64,000 nucleotides of DNA from Mycobacterium florentinum. Lineage in GTDB: Bacteria; Actinomycetota; Actinomycetes; Mycobacteriales; Mycobacteriaceae. Made by a program: the position numbers and the translations under genes. The stretch spans positions 3,720,001 to 3,784,000 of the forward strand of contig NZ_AP022576.1 in the NCBI RefSeq assembly GCF_010730355.1, given 5' to 3'. Positions within the stretch are counted from its first letter, which is position 1. The number at the start of each line of letters is the position of its first letter. The notes under the pieces were generated by a model. That model had not been told where the DNA came from, did no database searches, and saw only the letters and a list, made by a program, of their open reading frames with translations. This document shows positions 61,944 through 64,000 of the stretch, in pieces.

Positions 61944-62732
61944 CTACGGGCGGGCGCGCAGGCCGTTGATGAACGGGCAGCCCATCAGCACGCGAATGGC
62001 CTGGCTCAACCCGGTCATGTCGTCTACCGGCTTGTGGAAGGGCAGCCGGATGTCGTGGTCGTCGCCGTCGCTGCCCTCAACCCGGAACCGCACGCCGTAG
62101 CGGTCCAGCCCCAGCGGGCGGACGTGTCCGCGCCGCAGCGGCGCCGGTAGCCGGGACACCAGGCGGGCGACCACGTCGCCGTGCGCGTTGTCCAGGTGCC
62201 ACAGCAGGCTCGACTCGATGTCGCAGAACGGATCGGGCCGGGCCGCGAGCAGGTCCTCGATGCTGACGGGCTCGGCGCCGGTGGCGTCGGTAACCACGAC
62301 CGACGCGATCTCGAGACGCATCAGTGTGTACCGATCCTCGCCGGGGGTCGGCGCCATGCATTTCGGGGTATCGACCTGCAGTAGCGCCGGATGCGGGCAC
62401 TCGCTGGCGATCACGTCGAGGGTGGGGTTGATCTCGGCGGGTGGGATCCGGCGCAGGTGGCCGCGGACCCACACCAGCGAACGGACCGGTTCCCGCAGCG
62501 GGAGCGGCGCGTAGTCGGTCAGTTCGAGCAGTGCCTGGGATCCGCAGACCCGGCCGTCGGTCGCGCGGTCGCTGGGAAGCGCGACGGCGAAGGATCCGTC
62601 GTGCAGCAGGTGGTGCACCGGCGTGGGCACCGGGTCCTCGCGCTCGACCGCAAGCAGGGCACCGCCGGCCCGGGCACAGGCGCTGCGGATGCGTTCGGCA
62701 GTCGTCGGCGCGGCGCTGGTCAGCGGTAACAT
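61944..62732 (-). CDS. DUF2470 / HugZ-like iron-regulated protein (Rv3839-like)
   Basis: The 262 residues combine a split-barrel-like N-terminal part (GALLAVEREDPVPTPVHHLL, GSFAVALPSDRA) with a C-terminal DUF2470 domain (LLWHLDNAHGDVVARLVSRL, LGLDRYGVRFRVEG). The pair occurs in HugZ-type heme-binding or heme-degrading proteins, but activity is unproven. Rv3839 is induced by iron limitation. ATG 62732 follows GAGGAGA, and an IdeR box lies 16 bp upstream. Confidence 0.85.
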   Translation of the reverse strand: MLPLTSAAPTTAERIRSACARAGGALLAVEREDPVPTPVHHLLHDGSFAVALPSDRATDGRVCGSQALLELTDYAPLPLREPVRSLVWVRGHLRRIPPAEINPTLDVIASECPHPALLQVDTPKCMAPTPGEDRYTLMRLEIASVVVTDATGAEPVSIEDLLAARPDPFCDIESSLLWHLDNAHGDVVARLVSRLPAPLRRGHVRPLGLDRYGVRFRVEGSDGDDHDIRLPFHKPVDDMTGLSQAIRVLMGCPFINGLRARP

Positions 62733-62747
62733 CGTTCTCCTCGATCC

Positions 62748-62766
62748 TTAGGTAAGCCTAAGTTAA
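62748..62766 (-). promoter_or_regulatory. IdeR iron box
   Basis: TTAGGTAAGCCTAAGTTAA closely follows the IdeR consensus TTAGGTTAGGCTAACCTAA. It sits just upstream of the DUF2470 gene in the 92-bp divergent gap to pheA. Iron-loaded IdeR would repress the DUF2470 gene. The sequence continues with CTTAG, so a second overlapping half-site is possible. Confidence 0.88.
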
Positions 62767-62824
62767 CTTAGATCGAAGGTCGAAGCAAGGCCCCTTTTTG
62801 ATCGAGGCCACTAGGGTTGTCATC

Positions 62825-63778
62825 GTGGTCGGCATCACTTACCTCGGTCCGGAAGGCACCTTCACCGAGGCGGCGCTGTTGCAGATGATGTCCGCCGACT
62901 TGATCCCCAACCAGCATCTGGGCCCGGTCCGGCGGACACCGATCGAGAGCACGCCCGCGGCGCTGGAGGCGGTCCGCAACGGGGACACCGACTACGCGTG
63001 CGTGCCGATCGAGAACTCGATCGACGGCACCGTGGTGCCGACCTTGGACAGCCTGGCCAACGGATCGCCGCTGCAGATTTTCGCCGAGACGACGCTGGAC
63101 GTGGCGTTCAGCATCGTCGTGAAACCCGGCGGCAACGCCGACCAGGTCCGGACGGTGGCGGCCTTTCCGGTGGCCGCGGCCCAGGTGCGCCGCTGGCTGG
63201 CCGCCAATCTGCCCCGCGTCGAACTGAGGCCGGCGTACTCCAACGCCGACGCCGCCCGGCAGGTCGCGAAGGGAGAGGCCGACGCGGCGGTGACCTCGCC
63301 GCTGGCCGCCACCCACTGGAAGCTCGAGGCCCTGGCCGAAGGCGTGGTCGACGAGGCGAACGCGCGCACCCGCTTCGTGTTGGTGGGCCTGCCCGGACCG
63401 CCGCCGGTGCGCACCGGCGCCGACCGCACCTCGGTGGTGTTGCGGATCGAGAATGCGCCGGGCGCGCTGCTCGCCGCGCTGGGCGAATTCGGTATCCGCG
63501 ACATCGACCTCACCCGAATCGAATCGCGGCCGACCCGAACCGAACTCGGCACCTACCAGTTCTTCGCCGACTGCGCGGGCCACATCGACGACGACGCCGT
63601 GGCCGAGGCACTCAAGGCGCTGCATCGTCGTTGTGTGGATGTGCGGTATTTAGGTTCCTGGCCCACGGGCCCGGCCGCGGGCATCGGGCCGCCACCACCC
63701 GACGAGGCGTCGCGCTGGCTGGCGCGGCTGCGAGAGGGTAAGCCTGAGCAGGCCGATGCATCCGGCGGGGGGATTTGA
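62825..63778 (+). CDS. pheA: Prephenate dehydratase
   Basis: The 317-residue enzyme makes phenylpyruvate in phenylalanine synthesis. It has the periplasmic-binding-protein-like catalytic domain (TYLGPEGTFTEAALLQM, VPIENSIDGTVVPTLDSL, and NARTRFVLVG with the catalytic TRF), then an ACT domain (PGALLAALGEFGIRDIDLTR, ESRPTRTELGTYQFF) for Phe feedback. The start is GTG 62825 (VVGITYLGPEG); the longer frame from 62798 runs into the IdeR region. The next gene begins 3 bp after the stop. Confidence 0.95.
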   Translation: MVGITYLGPEGTFTEAALLQMMSADLIPNQHLGPVRRTPIESTPAALEAVRNGDTDYACVPIENSIDGTVVPTLDSLANGSPLQIFAETTLDVAFSIVVKPGGNADQVRTVAAFPVAAAQVRRWLAANLPRVELRPAYSNADAARQVAKGEADAAVTSPLAATHWKLEALAEGVVDEANARTRFVLVGLPGPPPVRTGADRTSVVLRIENAPGALLAALGEFGIRDIDLTRIESRPTRTELGTYQFFADCAGHIDDDAVAEALKALHRRCVDVRYLGSWPTGPAAGIGPPPPDEASRWLARLREGKPEQADASGGGI

Positions 63779-63781
63779 ACG

Positions 63782-64000
63782 ATGAGTGGTCGGTTGGTGC
63801 TGCTTCGGCACGGCCAGTCCTTCGGCAACGTCGAGCGCCGGCTGGATACCCGGCCGCCCGGGACGGACTTGACGCCGGCCGGGCGCGATCAGGCCCGGGC
63901 GTTCGCACTCGACGCCACCCGGCCGGCCCTGCTCACGCACTCGGTGGCCAGCCGGGCGTCGCAGACGGCCGCGGTGATCGGTGCCGCGGTCGACGTCGCT
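63782..64000 (+). CDS. Histidine phosphatase / phosphoglycerate mutase family protein (3' end outside window)
   Basis: The first 73 codons are visible: MSGRLVLLRHGQSFGNVERR, with the catalytic RHG motif (phospho-His), followed by LTPAGRDQARAFAL and HSVASRASQTAAVIG, the usual SRAxQTA helix. Members are phosphatases or mutases; the substrate is unknown. It corresponds to Rv3837c by position and is coupled to pheA by a 3-bp gap. Confidence 0.9.
   Translation, partial: MSGRLVLLRHGQSFGNVERRLDTRPPGTDLTPAGRDQARAFALDATRPALLTHSVASRASQTAAVIGAAVDVA

Noticed and set aside
1..64000. CRISPR arrays, tRNA or rRNA genes
   Set aside because: No regularly spaced direct repeats and no cloverleaf or rRNA-like sequence was noticed by eye; a tRNA scan would settle this.

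Overview
The window comes from a high-GC actinobacterium that is clearly a Mycobacterium. It carries a nearly complete ESX-1 type VII secretion locus (mycP1, eccE1, espL, espB, espK, espJ, eccD1, espI, esxA, esxB, PPE68, eccCb1, eccCa1, eccB1, eccA1, espH, espG1, espF, espE). Gene order continues through whiB6, gltB-gltD, ethR-ethA, rraA, hns, espR, sodA, glpQ1, bfrB and pheA in the order I remember from M. tuberculosis H37Rv (about Rv3884c down to Rv3837c), here reversed. Locus tags given in entries are from memory, not from a search. The content suggests a non-tuberculous species with a classical ESX-1 system.

Bases 1-3,800 hold the end of eccA2 and the membrane-bound protease and core gene pair mycP1-eccE1. 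Bases 3,900-9,900 are the most unusual part. espL sits directly after eccE1 instead of between espB and espK. It is followed by about 5.4 kb that I do not expect in an ESX-1 locus: a frameshifted sulfotransferase relic, two tandem GT9-type glycosyltransferases, a DUF4254 protein, a GT2-like glycosyltransferase, an internally deleted TauD-type dioxygenase, a small unknown ORF and an FkbM methyltransferase. At the far edge, touching espB, is a decayed second copy of the last part of eccE1, which looks like a recombination scar. Bases 9,880-30,842 hold the rest of ESX-1. Within it PE35 is missing upstream of PPE68, espI is split between two reading frames, and the EsxB export motif YxxxD/E reads YxxxN.

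Bases 31,000-37,000 hold an FHA-HTH regulator, whiB6, a small island (deazaflavin nitroreductase, NmrA-type oxidoreductase, ECF sigma factor with a palindrome between the divergent genes) and a MinD-like ATPase. Bases 37,000-49,000 hold glutamate synthase, an MFS exporter, an F420-type oxidoreductase, a PHP-domain protein and a Y-family polymerase (dinB). Bases 48,800-64,000 hold ethR/ethA with a palindromic operator, a minus-strand run (DUF6474, ycnI-copC, hns, rraA), espR, a GDT1/TMEM165-type transporter under a yybP-ykoY (manganese) riboswitch, sodA, a noncoding segment with four DnaA-box-like sites, glpQ1, bfrB, an LCP-family protein, an IdeR-box-controlled DUF2470 protein, pheA and the start of a phosphoglycerate-mutase-family gene.

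Functionally, the ESX-1 structural genes, their substrates and three ESX-1-linked regulators (whiB6, espR and the FHA-HTH protein) lie within about 54 kb. Iron, manganese and oxidative-stress genes (bfrB, IdeR target, sodA, riboswitch-GDT1) cluster at the right end. No tRNA, rRNA, CRISPR array or intact insertion sequence was seen.
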